Shown here: positions 40,041 to 48,165 of the stretch, piece by piece
Numbering within the stretch: the first letter of the stretch is position 1
How the letters are laid out: each line of letters opens with the position of its first letter
Source of the DNA: JAADHX01 sp964569385
GTDB lineage: Bacteria; Actinomycetota; Acidimicrobiia; Acidimicrobiales; Poriferisodalaceae
Reading direction: 5' to 3'
NCBI GenBank assembly: GCA_964569385.1
Contig: CAZMUM010000001.1
Location: forward strand, 1 to 64,000
Length of the DNA: 64,000 bases
Translations under genes and position numbers: made by a program
Notes under the pieces: model-generated
Database searches by the model: none
Told to the model about the DNA's origin: nothing
The model's input: the letters and a program-made list of their open reading frames with translations, nothing else

Positions 40041-42101
40041 ATGAGCGGCCACGTGATCGATCTCCCCTCAACCGACACCGCTGCGACTACCGCAACCAGC
40101 TCGCAGTTGTCACCAAGCGAAGTAGCAGATGCTGCGGCGGTAGCGGCGCTTGTTTTCACTTCGGCCGCAATCGGTCGGCTCCTTGCCTTCGGCACGTTCT
40201 TCCAGTTGCTATCGACCGTAGTTATTGCGGTTCTGGCCTCGCGACGTCGCCTCAGAGCCGTCTTCGCGGCTGGCGCAACTGCGGCGATGATGGCGATTCT
40301 GCTTGGCGGAATCGGCCCCATCTCACAAATAACCACCGCCACGTTGTTCGGCGCCGCAACCGGCACCACGATCAGTAAAGGACGGGGCCAGCTACGAGCG
40401 ATGGCTCGGTCCATTCTTTGGGCATGGCCGCCGATAAGCATTCTGACACTGGCGTTCCTCGCTGTCTTTAAGAACGTACGCGAGCTCAACTTCGAGAACG
40501 TCAGGAACGGGTCGGTGGGCGCAGCCAACTTTGTCGGTGGCATCGACAACGGCCTCGGCTGGCTGTCAGACCGAGCAACTGACAGCATCGGCACCGGGCT
40601 GTACCTGTCCAGAATTGGCGACCCGTTAGCCTGGGCCTCAGACAATCTTGTCGATGGAATCGATAAAGCTATCCTTTGGTGGGTTGTCGCAACTCCAGTG
40701 GCCCAGCTCATCATCACGATCGGCTACTCGGTGTTTGCGTACCGAGTATCAAAGCCGGTTATCGGCCGGGTGAACGCGACGCTTGGCCCGCCACTGAATC
40801 ACGAAGTCGGCCCTACCGGCCCTCCGGGTCAGGCGAACCTCAGGCGGGAGAAGGTTATCCGAGCCGGGAGCACTGTCGCCACGGTCGACATCAGCTTGAG
40901 CCCGGGTGAACTCGTGGCTCTTACCGGACCAAACGGCGCAGGCAAGAGCTCAACAATTGGCGCTTTGGCCGGTTTCGACGGCGTCCGCTTCGCCACTAAC
41001 TCGTGGAATGCGACAGGCCTAGGGCGAATGGGCGGAACGGGCGTGATTGGGCAAAACCCCGCGGCGCAGATACTCGCACCAAGGGTGCGCGACGAACTGG
41101 CATGGGGCGGAGATGTCGATGACGCCAGAATCCAGGAACTACTCGAACAGGTAGGTATCGCCCACCTTGCCGATCGAGACTCGGCCGCACTTTCGGGCGG
41201 CGAACTTCAGCGCTTGGCCATTGCCGCTGCGCTAGCGTTGGAACCGACCCTATTGCTGTCCGATGAGTCGACATCGATGCTTGATCCTGCCGGTCGTGAA
41301 GCCGTAGTCGGGGTGTTGCGAGCCGCAGCCGACGCCGGCGCCGCAGTTCTACATGCATCGCATGTACTCGATGACCTTGCCGTAGCCGATGAGGAGGTCT
41401 CGATTGGGGTCGCTCGCCCACGAGTCGAAGTCGACTCAACGGTGGGCGAACCAGGCCCGCTGGTGATGTCGACCAGGAAACTCGTCGTGGTTCACGACAA
41501 CAAATCGCCCTGGGCCGTCGAAGCGCTCGCCGACATCGACCTTGACCTACGAGAGGGCCAGCTAACCCTGCTCACCGGAAGCAACGGATCAGGCAAAACC
41601 ACCTTGGCCTGGAGCCTCGCAGGCCTCATTGCGCCAGCTTCTGGCGAGATCAGCTTTCGCGGCGAGCCTCTGACCGAGCCCACAAATGCCATCGGCTTGG
41701 CTTTCCAGCACGCTCGCTTGCAACTCCTACGAAACAAGGTTCGATCTGAGGTCAAGGCCATCTCTGGGCTCGACGAGGTCGACCCATTGCTCGAGGCGAT
41801 GGGCCTTGATGCCACCAAGCTGGGTAACCGCCGCATCGATCAACTGAGTGGTGGCGAGCAGCGTCGCGTGTTACTGGCCGGGCTGCTCGGCAGAGATCTC
41901 GACGTTGTGATCCTCGATGAACCATTGGCTGGCCTAGATGCCGAAGGCCGCGATCGGCTTATGGCCGCGGTCCAGCACTTCTTGGCTGCGCGGGTAGCTG
42001 TGGTGGTCGTCAGTCACGAACCCGAATGGGCCAGCGACCTCGTCCATCAACGCATCGCCTTGGACGGTGGACGCGTCGTCGACCGACGGGTGCGTTCATG
42101 A
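40041..42101 (+). CDS. ECF transporter: fused S-like membrane domain and two ATPase domains
   Basis: One 686-aa frame. Residues 1-270 form a DUF2232-like membrane domain with several helices (VAALVFTSAAIGRLLAFGTF, FFQLLSTVVIAVLASRRRL, FAAGATAAMMAILLGGIGPI) that resembles an ECF substrate-binding (S) component. Two EcfA-type ATPases follow. The first has GPNGAGKSSTIGAL, LSGGELQRLAIAAAL and LLLSDESTSMLDP. The second has GSNGSGKTTLAWSL, LSGGEQRRVLLAGLL and VVILDEPLAGLDAEG. Together with EcfT downstream it makes a complete vitamin or metal importer in two genes. The start is uncertain: ATG 40041 or 40008. The stop overlaps the ecfT start by ATGA. The transported substrate is unknown. The usual layout has S, A and A' as separate genes. 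Confidence 0.9.
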   Translation: MSGHVIDLPSTDTAATTATSSQLSPSEVADAAAVAALVFTSAAIGRLLAFGTFFQLLSTVVIAVLASRRRLRAVFAAGATAAMMAILLGGIGPISQITTATLFGAATGTTISKGRGQLRAMARSILWAWPPISILTLAFLAVFKNVRELNFENVRNGSVGAANFVGGIDNGLGWLSDRATDSIGTGLYLSRIGDPLAWASDNLVDGIDKAILWWVVATPVAQLIITIGYSVFAYRVSKPVIGRVNATLGPPLNHEVGPTGPPGQANLRREKVIRAGSTVATVDISLSPGELVALTGPNGAGKSSTIGALAGFDGVRFATNSWNATGLGRMGGTGVIGQNPAAQILAPRVRDELAWGGDVDDARIQELLEQVGIAHLADRDSAALSGGELQRLAIAAALALEPTLLLSDESTSMLDPAGREAVVGVLRAAADAGAAVLHASHVLDDLAVADEEVSIGVARPRVEVDSTVGEPGPLVMSTRKLVVVHDNKSPWAVEALADIDLDLREGQLTLLTGSNGSGKTTLAWSLAGLIAPASGEISFRGEPLTEPTNAIGLAFQHARLQLLRNKVRSEVKAISGLDEVDPLLEAMGLDATKLGNRRIDQLSGGEQRRVLLAGLLGRDLDVVILDEPLAGLDAEGRDRLMAAVQHFLAARVAVVVVSHEPEWASDLVHQRIALDGGRVVDRRVRS

Positions 42102-42847
42102 GCGGGAAGGTCATGCGCCATCTCGACATCGACTCGCCCATTCATTCACTTTGGGCTGGCACGAAAATCCTTTGGGTGCCGATAGTCGGCACCAGCATCG
42201 CCTTTCAATTGTCGTGGACGACTGTGGGAATCGGCTGGGGAGTTGCCCTCGTACTGATCGGCCTGTCTCGATTGCCCAGAGGCGTAACACCAAGACCACC
42301 GAAGGTGTTGTGGATCGGTCTCGGGATCTCCTTCTTTTTTGCCTTGTTGTCGAACGACGAACCAGAAGCGTTTGGCCTCGGTATTGGGGGCGTGCTCGAC
42401 CTTGGTCAGTTCATTGCCTTTGCTTGGCTGATGACGGCGCTGGCGTTGTTGATCGGCTGGACCACCAGACTCGACGACATAGCAGCCGCGCTCAATCGAC
42501 TACTGCGGCCCTTTGGGCGAGTTGGGTTTCCCAGCAAGGAGATCGGCACGGTGTTGGTGGTCGCGGTGCGCACCGTTCCCCTCTTGATCGAAGAGGTGAG
42601 GGTCATCGTTGCGGCCAGGAAACTCCGTCCCAAAACCGCAGAACAGCCCTACCTCGATGCTGGAGCCGACATCGCCGTTGCGCTCGTCGTAAGCACGTTC
42701 AGGCGAGCAGGTGAGATGGCGCGCACTCTGGCCGCTCGCGGCGGCATCCGAACCCCGCCGCCTGACCGCCACCGACCGGGCGGCAAGGACTTAGTGGCAG
42801 CGGCACTCGGAGTGGGAGTTATGGCCCTGGTAATCGTCGTTGGCTAG
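42098..42847 (+). CDS. ecfT: ECF transporter transmembrane subunit EcfT
   Basis: A 249-aa membrane protein with four to five helices (LWVPIVGTSIAFQLSWTTVG, WGVALVLIGLSRL, VLWIGLGISFFFALLSND, LDLGQFIAFAWLMTALALLI). Two cytosolic coupling helices carry the Ala-Arg-(Gly/Lys) signatures that contact the ATPases: VIVAARKLRPKT and MARTLAARGGIRTP. Both motifs are in order and properly spaced. The C-terminus is a last helix (DLVAAALGVGVMALVIVVG). The ATG at 42098 overlaps the upstream stop (ATGA), so translation is coupled with the fused S/ATPase gene. EcfT holds the S domain against the ATPases during transport. Confidence 0.93.
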   Translation: MSGKVMRHLDIDSPIHSLWAGTKILWVPIVGTSIAFQLSWTTVGIGWGVALVLIGLSRLPRGVTPRPPKVLWIGLGISFFFALLSNDEPEAFGLGIGGVLDLGQFIAFAWLMTALALLIGWTTRLDDIAAALNRLLRPFGRVGFPSKEIGTVLVVAVRTVPLLIEEVRVIVAARKLRPKTAEQPYLDAGADIAVALVVSTFRRAGEMARTLAARGGIRTPPPDRHRPGGKDLVAAALGVGVMALVIVVG

Positions 42848-42872
42848 GCGAACCATGGCCAGGCCGTGGGGG

Positions 42873-43664
42873 CTAGTAGATCGAGCTTGCCGACGCCGAC
42901 GGGCCCGCTGTCGCTGAACGGGCCTCGGCCAGTTCGGCGGCCAGGCCTAGCCGCATGGCAACACCATCGGAAGTAACGGTCACCATGGTAAATCCAGCCG
43001 CGAGACGCTTAGGAGTCAGATCGCCAGTTGAGTGAATTCCGGCCACGATCCCAGCTTTGCGACAGGCGTCAACCACTGTGGTGAGCGCATCGGTAAACCG
43101 GGCTTCGTTGTCGTTGTTGCCTGGCGCCAGCCCAAGGCTTATGGATAGATCCGCCGGACCTACATAGATGGCATCGATGCCTGGTACGGCCAGAATTGCG
43201 TCGACGTTCCCGACCGCCTCAACGGTTTCGATCATCGGAATACAAACAACGTTCTCACGGGCCCACTCGAGGTAGTCACCGCCATCGACGCGGGGTTGGG
43301 CCAGTATTGGCCCAGAGCTTCGAGCACCGTCAGGTGCGTACCGACAGGCCCGAACTGCTGCCTCTGCTTCGGCAACGGTGTTGACCATAGGGATGATCAC
43401 CCCATGGGCCCCAGCATCGAGCACCTTGCCAATGACGCCGGGTTCATTCCACGGCACCCTGACGATCGGACAACCATCGGCCAACAGAATCGCCTGAATC
43501 ATGGATGGCACGTCGCTGTAGTCGATAACCCCGTGCTGCATGTCGATGCACACATAGTCGAAACCAGATCGGGCTGTGGCTTCGGCCGTGATCGAAGTCG
43601 GTATGGACAACCATCCGCCGAGAGTGGTTTGGTCTGCGTTCCAACGCTGTCTCAGTGTCTGCAT
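42873..43664 (-). CDS. HpcH/HpaI-family class II aldolase
   Basis: A 263-aa metal-dependent aldolase of the HpcH/HpaI family (2-keto-3-deoxy-sugar acid or 4-hydroxy-2-oxoacid aldolase). The opening MQTLRQRWNADQTTLGGWLS is the strand that leads to the active site. Metal and catalytic residues are in CIDMQHGVIDY (His), VRVPWNEPGVIGKVLDAGA (Arg), IPMIETVEAVGNVDAI (Glu) and YVGPADLSISLG (Asp). The C-terminus is a low-complexity Ala/Ser tail. It resembles the enzymes that split 2,4-dihydroxyhept-2-ene-dioate or 2-keto-3-deoxy-rhamnonate; the substrate is not determined. The gene is alone, convergent with ecfT, divergent from gpgS. Confidence 0.9.
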   Translation of the reverse strand: MQTLRQRWNADQTTLGGWLSIPTSITAEATARSGFDYVCIDMQHGVIDYSDVPSMIQAILLADGCPIVRVPWNEPGVIGKVLDAGAHGVIIPMVNTVAEAEAAVRACRYAPDGARSSGPILAQPRVDGGDYLEWARENVVCIPMIETVEAVGNVDAILAVPGIDAIYVGPADLSISLGLAPGNNDNEARFTDALTTVVDACRKAGIVAGIHSTGDLTPKRLAAGFTMVTVTSDGVAMRLGLAAELAEARSATAGPSASASSIY

Positions 43665-43751
43665 ACGTTTGGTCTACCACGCCGTTAACGTCTAGTGATC
43701 CACAATCACGTGGATCGCTGCAAAGACTGTCGGGAGAGGACAAGTTGACCA

Positions 43752-44954
43752 ATGGCCGATTTTCATCAGCCAAGCCGTCTGACCACAATCCACGACCTTC
43801 GACTCATCACCGACCAAGATCGTCGCTCGGATCTCTCCCGCTGGAGTGCTGAATCGCCAATATCGCTCATCATTGCGACACTGTTTAGCGATCTCGATAC
43901 TCAGGCATTCGAACACATCATCGATGAGCTCACCGAAGTCGACTATGTCTGCGAGGTGATCGTCGGCCTCGACCGCGCCGACAAGCGACAGTTCAACCAG
44001 GCCAAGCAAGTCCTAGATCGACTCCCCCAGCATCACCGCGTGTTGTGGAACGACAGCCCGGGCATTGGCGAGTTCGAGGACGAGCTAGCCGCAAATGACA
44101 TCGCGCCGAGTGGTTACGGCAAGGGTCGGAACGTGTGGTTCTGCCTTGGGTACTTTCTGGCGTCCGATCGTGGAAAGACAGTCGCGATGCACGACAGCGA
44201 CATCGTCGACTATTCGCGCTCGATGCTCGACCGGCTCTTGTACCCCATTGCCCACCCCGGCCTGAAAGTCGACGCGACTAAGGGTTTCTACGCTCGCAAC
44301 GACCAACACCAACTCACCGGTCGCGTAACCAGGCTGCTGATGGCACCGTTACTCGAAGCTCTGCGAGGTCTTGGCAATTCCGAACCGGCGCTCGGGTACT
44401 TGGAGTTCCTCTCGAGCTTTCGGTACGTCCTGTCTGGCGAACACGCCATGACGGCCGACGTAGCACGGTCCGTGCGACTGCCCCCAGCATGGAGTGGCGA
44501 ACTCGAATTTCTGGCCAGCTTCTACAACTATCCGGGTGCCCGCAACATCTGCCAAGTCGAGATATCGGACCAGTACGACCACAAGCACCAAGACCTTTCA
44601 CCTGCCGACGGCGGCGGCCTGGTGGCGATAGCCAGCGAGATAGTTGCCGCCCTCGCCAGGCAGCTAGCCGCCTTAGGCTTCACCCTCGACGAAGAGTCGC
44701 TCGGCGACGTAGCGGGGTCGTACCGAGACATCGCCTACCAGATGCTTGAGTCGTATCGTTGCGACGCGATAGCCAACGGCCTTGCATTCGACGTAGGCGC
44801 TGAACGTATGGCCGTTGAAGTATTTGCCAAGGCAGTGTCAACTGCGGACTTGTCGCAACCCCCACAAGTTGGGTCGAGCTGGCAGGTCGTCGAATCAGTG
44901 ATGCCTCATAGCCTCGAGCGTCTCGCCAAGATTGTCGAAGCCGACAACGCCTGA
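43752..44954 (+). CDS. gpgS: Glucosyl-3-phosphoglycerate synthase
   Basis: A GT81 glycosyltransferase that joins glucose from UDP- or ADP-glucose to 3-phosphoglycerate, the first step in making glucosylglycerate or methylglucose lipopolysaccharide. The nucleotide-sugar domain has ISLIIATLFSDLDTQ and EVIVGLDRADKRQF. The GKGRNVWFCLGYFLAS segment and the metal-binding MHDSDIVDYSR (DxD) follow, then VDATKGFYARN, LTGRVTRLLMAPLLEAL, YLEFLSSFRYVLSGEHAMTA and ICQVEISDQYDHKHQDLSPA. The order matches bacterial GpgS of about 400 aa. No gpgP phosphatase gene is beside it. A long hairpin follows the stop and serves as a terminator. Confidence 0.93.
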   Translation: MADFHQPSRLTTIHDLRLITDQDRRSDLSRWSAESPISLIIATLFSDLDTQAFEHIIDELTEVDYVCEVIVGLDRADKRQFNQAKQVLDRLPQHHRVLWNDSPGIGEFEDELAANDIAPSGYGKGRNVWFCLGYFLASDRGKTVAMHDSDIVDYSRSMLDRLLYPIAHPGLKVDATKGFYARNDQHQLTGRVTRLLMAPLLEALRGLGNSEPALGYLEFLSSFRYVLSGEHAMTADVARSVRLPPAWSGELEFLASFYNYPGARNICQVEISDQYDHKHQDLSPADGGGLVAIASEIVAALARQLAALGFTLDEESLGDVAGSYRDIAYQMLESYRCDAIANGLAFDVGAERMAVEVFAKAVSTADLSQPPQVGSSWQVVESVMPHSLERLAKIVEADNA

Positions 44955-44957
44955 TCC

Positions 44958-45020
44958 CGCAACCTGTGCCCAAAAACGCGGTCATCGCAACGTTTTTAGG
45001 CACAGGTTGCGTATTTTCTC
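44958..45020. terminator. Long two-part hairpin between convergent genes
   Basis: CGCAACCTGTGCC (44958-44970) pairs perfectly with GGCACAGGTTGCG (44999-45011), then after one mismatch AAAAACG (44972-44978) pairs with CGTTTTT (44991-44997), leaving a 12-base loop. A T-rich stretch (tattttc) follows on the plus strand. It lies between gpgS and the MeaB-like gene, which converge, so it may end both. Confidence 0.75.
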
Positions 45021-46030
45021 TACCCACGGACGATGGCGACAATTCGCTCGGCCGCGGTAACAGGAGAAATCGTCCGAGCTACAGCATCCACCAACTCTTG
45101 CTGTGCGGGCGGAGTGGTCATGACCTCATCGATGCCGTCGCCGAGCAGGCGCTGCACGCGGCTGCGAACTTCGGAAACGAGGCGGCTTGCTCTTGTGTGA
45201 TCGATGAGCCCTGACTGGGCCAAGTGCTCCCGATGCTGAGCTATTGCTTTCCATACTTCAGCGATGCCGTCAGCCTCAATCGAGTTGGCCATCACTATTG
45301 GCGCCCGATACCCAGAGCTATGTTCCTGGCCGGTGATGTGACTGAGGTCGAGCATGAGTTCTAAGTCGCGTCTGGCATCGCTGGCTCCGGGCCTATCGGA
45401 CTTGTTCACCACAAATACGTCGGCCACCTCGAGCAACCCGGCCTTATTAGCCTGAACAGCATCGCCCCAACCAGGGGTAACGACCACAACCGTGGTGTCG
45501 GCGGTAGCTGCAACGTCGACCTCAACCTGGCCGACTCCGACGGTCTCGATCAACACTGGGTCGTAACCCGCCGCATCGAATGCCCTAACCGCAGCCGGTA
45601 CCGCTAGAGCTAAACCTCCGAAGTGTCCCCTGGTGGCCATTGACCGAATGAAGCTCCGGGTTCCGGCGAGGTGATCCATACGGATGCGGTCGCCCAGGAT
45701 CGCCCCACCTGTTAGCGGCGACGACGGATCTACAGCCAACACAGCGCTCTGGTGCCCCGAATCGGACAACAGTTTCAGCAGCTGGCCAGTCATCGTCGAC
45801 TTTCCAGCGCCAGGCGCGCCGGTTATCCCAATGACATGGGCCCGGCCCGTTTCGGGATGAGTGAGTTCGGTGATCTCGTCGGCTGCTTCACCACCGGTCT
45901 CTATCAGTGTCAACAGCCGACCAAGCGCCCGCCGGTTGCCGTTCCTGGCCTGTTCGAACAGCTCACTTGATGAAGCAGACCGGTTCGGTGCACCTAGGTC
46001 ACGGTCCGAACCGCCCGCGTCTAGGGCCAT
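45020..46030 (-). CDS. meaB: Methylmalonyl/isobutyryl-CoA mutase-associated GTPase (MeaB/ArgK family)
   Basis: A G3E-family GTPase chaperone that loads and protects the B12 cofactor of acyl-CoA mutases. The P-loop is IGITGAPGAGKSTMTGQLLK. Other motifs are LAVDPSSPLTGGAILGDRIR, the switch region LIETVGVGQVEVDVAATAD, and the base-recognising VVNKSDRPGASDARR. The dimerisation and C-terminal helical part is shortened compared with E. coli ArgK but within family range (336 aa). I start at ATG 46030, which overlaps the stop of the small mutase subunit (TGATG); an ATG at 46051 is in frame. Last of the three-gene mutase operon, hence its role. Confidence 0.94.
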   Translation of the reverse strand: MALDAGGSDRDLGAPNRSASSSELFEQARNGNRRALGRLLTLIETGGEAADEITELTHPETGRAHVIGITGAPGAGKSTMTGQLLKLLSDSGHQSAVLAVDPSSPLTGGAILGDRIRMDHLAGTRSFIRSMATRGHFGGLALAVPAAVRAFDAAGYDPVLIETVGVGQVEVDVAATADTTVVVVTPGWGDAVQANKAGLLEVADVFVVNKSDRPGASDARRDLELMLDLSHITGQEHSSGYRAPIVMANSIEADGIAEVWKAIAQHREHLAQSGLIDHTRASRLVSEVRSRVQRLLGDGIDEVMTTPPAQQELVDAVARTISPVTAAERIVAIVRG

Positions 46031-46464
46031 CAGGTTTTGCGAACGTGCCACGTGGCGATGGCGCTTCGCATCTGCGCCACCACCTCGTCGGCCGAGGCGC
46101 CAGGGCCGAGAACCGCGGCAACACCAGCGTCGATCAGCTCAGCGACGTCGTCGCCAGGGACGATGCCGCCAATCACCACTGGGATGTCGAGTTGAGCATC
46201 GTTGACGGCGCGGACCATAGCGGGAGCCAAGGTCAGGTGGCCAGCATTGTGCATCGACAGACCAATGGCGTCAGCGTCTTCTTGTTCGGCCGCGGCCACG
46301 ATGCTGTCAGTGGTTTGGCGAATCCCGAGATAAATGACCTCCATGCCGGCATCGCGCAACATCCGAGCCACGATCTTGATTCCCCGGTCGTGGCCATCGA
46401 GCCCCAGTTTGGCGAGCACAACCCTCTCTCGATTTCGGGTCGGTTCGTTGGCCCCACTAGCCAT
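46030..46464 (-). CDS. icmB: B12-binding small subunit of an acyl-CoA mutase (IcmB-like)
   Basis: A 144-aa cobalamin-binding subunit. The B12 motif DGHDRGIKIVARMLRDAG includes the lower-ligand His in D-x-H-x2-G. LSMHNAGHLTLAPAMVRAV and IPVVIGGIVPGDDVAELIDA complete the Rossmann-like fold. In methylmalonyl-CoA mutase this domain is part of the large chain; as a separate 130-140 aa protein it is typical of isobutyryl-CoA and 2-hydroxyisobutyryl-CoA mutases. It overlaps the large subunit stop (TGATG at 46464) and the MeaB start. The cofactor is held between this protein and the large subunit. Confidence 0.93.
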   Translation of the reverse strand: MASGANEPTRNRERVVLAKLGLDGHDRGIKIVARMLRDAGMEVIYLGIRQTTDSIVAAAEQEDADAIGLSMHNAGHLTLAPAMVRAVNDAQLDIPVVIGGIVPGDDVAELIDAGVAAVLGPGASADEVVAQMRSAIATWHVRKT

Positions 46465-48158
46465 CAGATGATCGCAGTTTCGACGTAGGTTCCAAATACT
46501 GTCTCCATCGCCATGCTGATCTCTTCTTCGGTTGCGTAGGCCTTGACTGCTTCGATGATCGATGGCATCAAGTTCACAGCCGGGTCGTGGGCAGCAGCGG
46601 TGATGGCATCGAGGCTTCGACGCACCGCCTCTGAGTCGCGATCGGCTTTCACCATGTTGAGGCGATTGAGTTGTTGGGCTTCTACTTCGCTTCCTATCCG
46701 AAGCAGATTGGTGGCCTCGGCGTCGTGTCCTTCGACAAAGTCGGTAACACCAACAATCACACGCCGACCCGAGTTCACCTCACGTTCGAATCGGTAGGCA
46801 GAGTCGGCGATCTCGCCAACGAAGTACCCGTTGGCGATACCCGCGTAACAACCCTCGAGGATCGATCCATCGCCAAGTTCGAGTAAGTGCTCGAATATGG
46901 CCTCAGCCTGACGTTCCATTTCGTCGGTCATCCACTCGACGTACGGCGACCCGCCGAGTGGGTCGGCCACGTTGGTGACGCCGGTTTCGTGGGCCACGAT
47001 CTGTTGAGTGCGGAGCGCGATCCGAGCCGCCTTCTCCGTTGGCAGTGCTAGGGCTTCATCGAAGCTGTCGGTGTGGAGCGATTGGGTACCGCCAAGCGCA
47101 GCTGCCAGCGCCTGGAGGCCCACCCTGGCGATATTGATCTCTGGCTGCTGGGCCGTCAGAGAAACCCCAGCGGTTTGGGTGTGAAACCGGCACATCATGG
47201 CCCGCTCGTCGGTAGCCCCGTATCGATCCCTCATCCACCTGGCCCAGATTCGCCTAGCGGCTCTGAACTTGCCGATCTCTTCAAAGAAGTCGATATGGCT
47301 ATTGAAGAAGAAACTGAGCCGTCGGCCAAAGGTATCGACGTCGAGGCCCTGAGCAATGGCCGCTTCGACGTATGCGAACCCGTTGGCCAGCGTGAACGCC
47401 AGCTCCTGTGCTGCTGTCGATCCGGCCTCGCGGATGTGGTAACCCGAGATGGAGATCGGGTGCCACTTCGGCATCTCGGCAGTCGTGTACTTCACCATGT
47501 CGGTCACGATTCGCATGGATGGCCGCGGCGGATAGATGTACTCCTTTTGGGCTTGGTATTCCTTCAGAATGTCGTTCTGAATCGTGCCGGAGAGGGCCTT
47601 GGGCCCAACCCCACTCTTTTCGCCGACCGCTATGTACATCGCCAACAGGACCGCCGCCGGTCCGTTGATCGTCATCGACGTCGACACCGCAGAAAGGTCG
47701 ATGCCGGCGAAGAGATCCTCCATGTCGGCCAGAGTGTCAACAGCTACACCCGCCCTGCCAACCTCGCCCAACGCCCAGCTACTGTCGGAGTCGCGGCCCA
47801 TGAGGGTGGGCATATCGAATGCAGTCGAGAGGCCAGTAACACCGTGGCGCAGCAGGTCCTTGAACCGCTCATTGGTGTCGACAGCGGTGCCAAACCCGGC
47901 AAACATCCGCATGGTCCACAGCCGCGACCGGTACATCCCGGGATGTATCCCGCGTGTATAGGGGTACTGACCGGGGTACGGGCCATCGCCGTAAACGGCG
48001 TCGAGTGGAATGCCAGACATTGTTTCGAACGCCGTATCCCGACTCGGCACGGCGTCGAAAACCGCTTGCCAAGCAACGCGGTCGTCACCATCAGGGTGTT
48101 CGGAAGGATCTGGCGGATCGTCAGCTCGCATGGACCTCCATGGAACCACATACGTCAC
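46464..48158 (-). CDS. icmA: Acyl-CoA mutase large subunit, isobutyryl-CoA mutase-like
   Basis: A 564-aa B12-dependent mutase chain with only the substrate-binding barrel. Family marks are YPYTRGIHPGMYRSRLWTMR, the TIQNDILKEYQAQKEYIYPP segment and FHTQTAGVSLTAQQPEINIA. At the two sites that set substrate choice, methylmalonyl-CoA mutase has Tyr and Arg (binding the free carboxylate); here they are Phe86 (MRMFAGFGTA) and Gln204 (YQAQKEY), as in isobutyryl-CoA mutase. The residue that is Asp in 2-hydroxyisobutyryl-CoA mutase is Ala113. So interconversion of isobutyryl- and n-butyryl-CoA is the best inference. The start is GTG 48158 or ATG 48131, the latter with GGAGG just upstream. First gene of the operon with icmB and meaB. 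Confidence 0.93.
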   Translation of the reverse strand: MTYVVPWRSMRADDPPDPSEHPDGDDRVAWQAVFDAVPSRDTAFETMSGIPLDAVYGDGPYPGQYPYTRGIHPGMYRSRLWTMRMFAGFGTAVDTNERFKDLLRHGVTGLSTAFDMPTLMGRDSDSSWALGEVGRAGVAVDTLADMEDLFAGIDLSAVSTSMTINGPAAVLLAMYIAVGEKSGVGPKALSGTIQNDILKEYQAQKEYIYPPRPSMRIVTDMVKYTTAEMPKWHPISISGYHIREAGSTAAQELAFTLANGFAYVEAAIAQGLDVDTFGRRLSFFFNSHIDFFEEIGKFRAARRIWARWMRDRYGATDERAMMCRFHTQTAGVSLTAQQPEINIARVGLQALAAALGGTQSLHTDSFDEALALPTEKAARIALRTQQIVAHETGVTNVADPLGGSPYVEWMTDEMERQAEAIFEHLLELGDGSILEGCYAGIANGYFVGEIADSAYRFEREVNSGRRVIVGVTDFVEGHDAEATNLLRIGSEVEAQQLNRLNMVKADRDSEAVRRSLDAITAAAHDPAVNLMPSIIEAVKAYATEEEISMAMETVFGTYVETAII

Positions 48159-48165
48159 GCTTCGC

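Noticed and set aside
39965..40717. Upstream part of the minus-strand frame that contains the Cys-motif protein
   Set aside because: It lies opposite the ECF transporter membrane domain and has shadow-like Ala/Arg/Thr composition.
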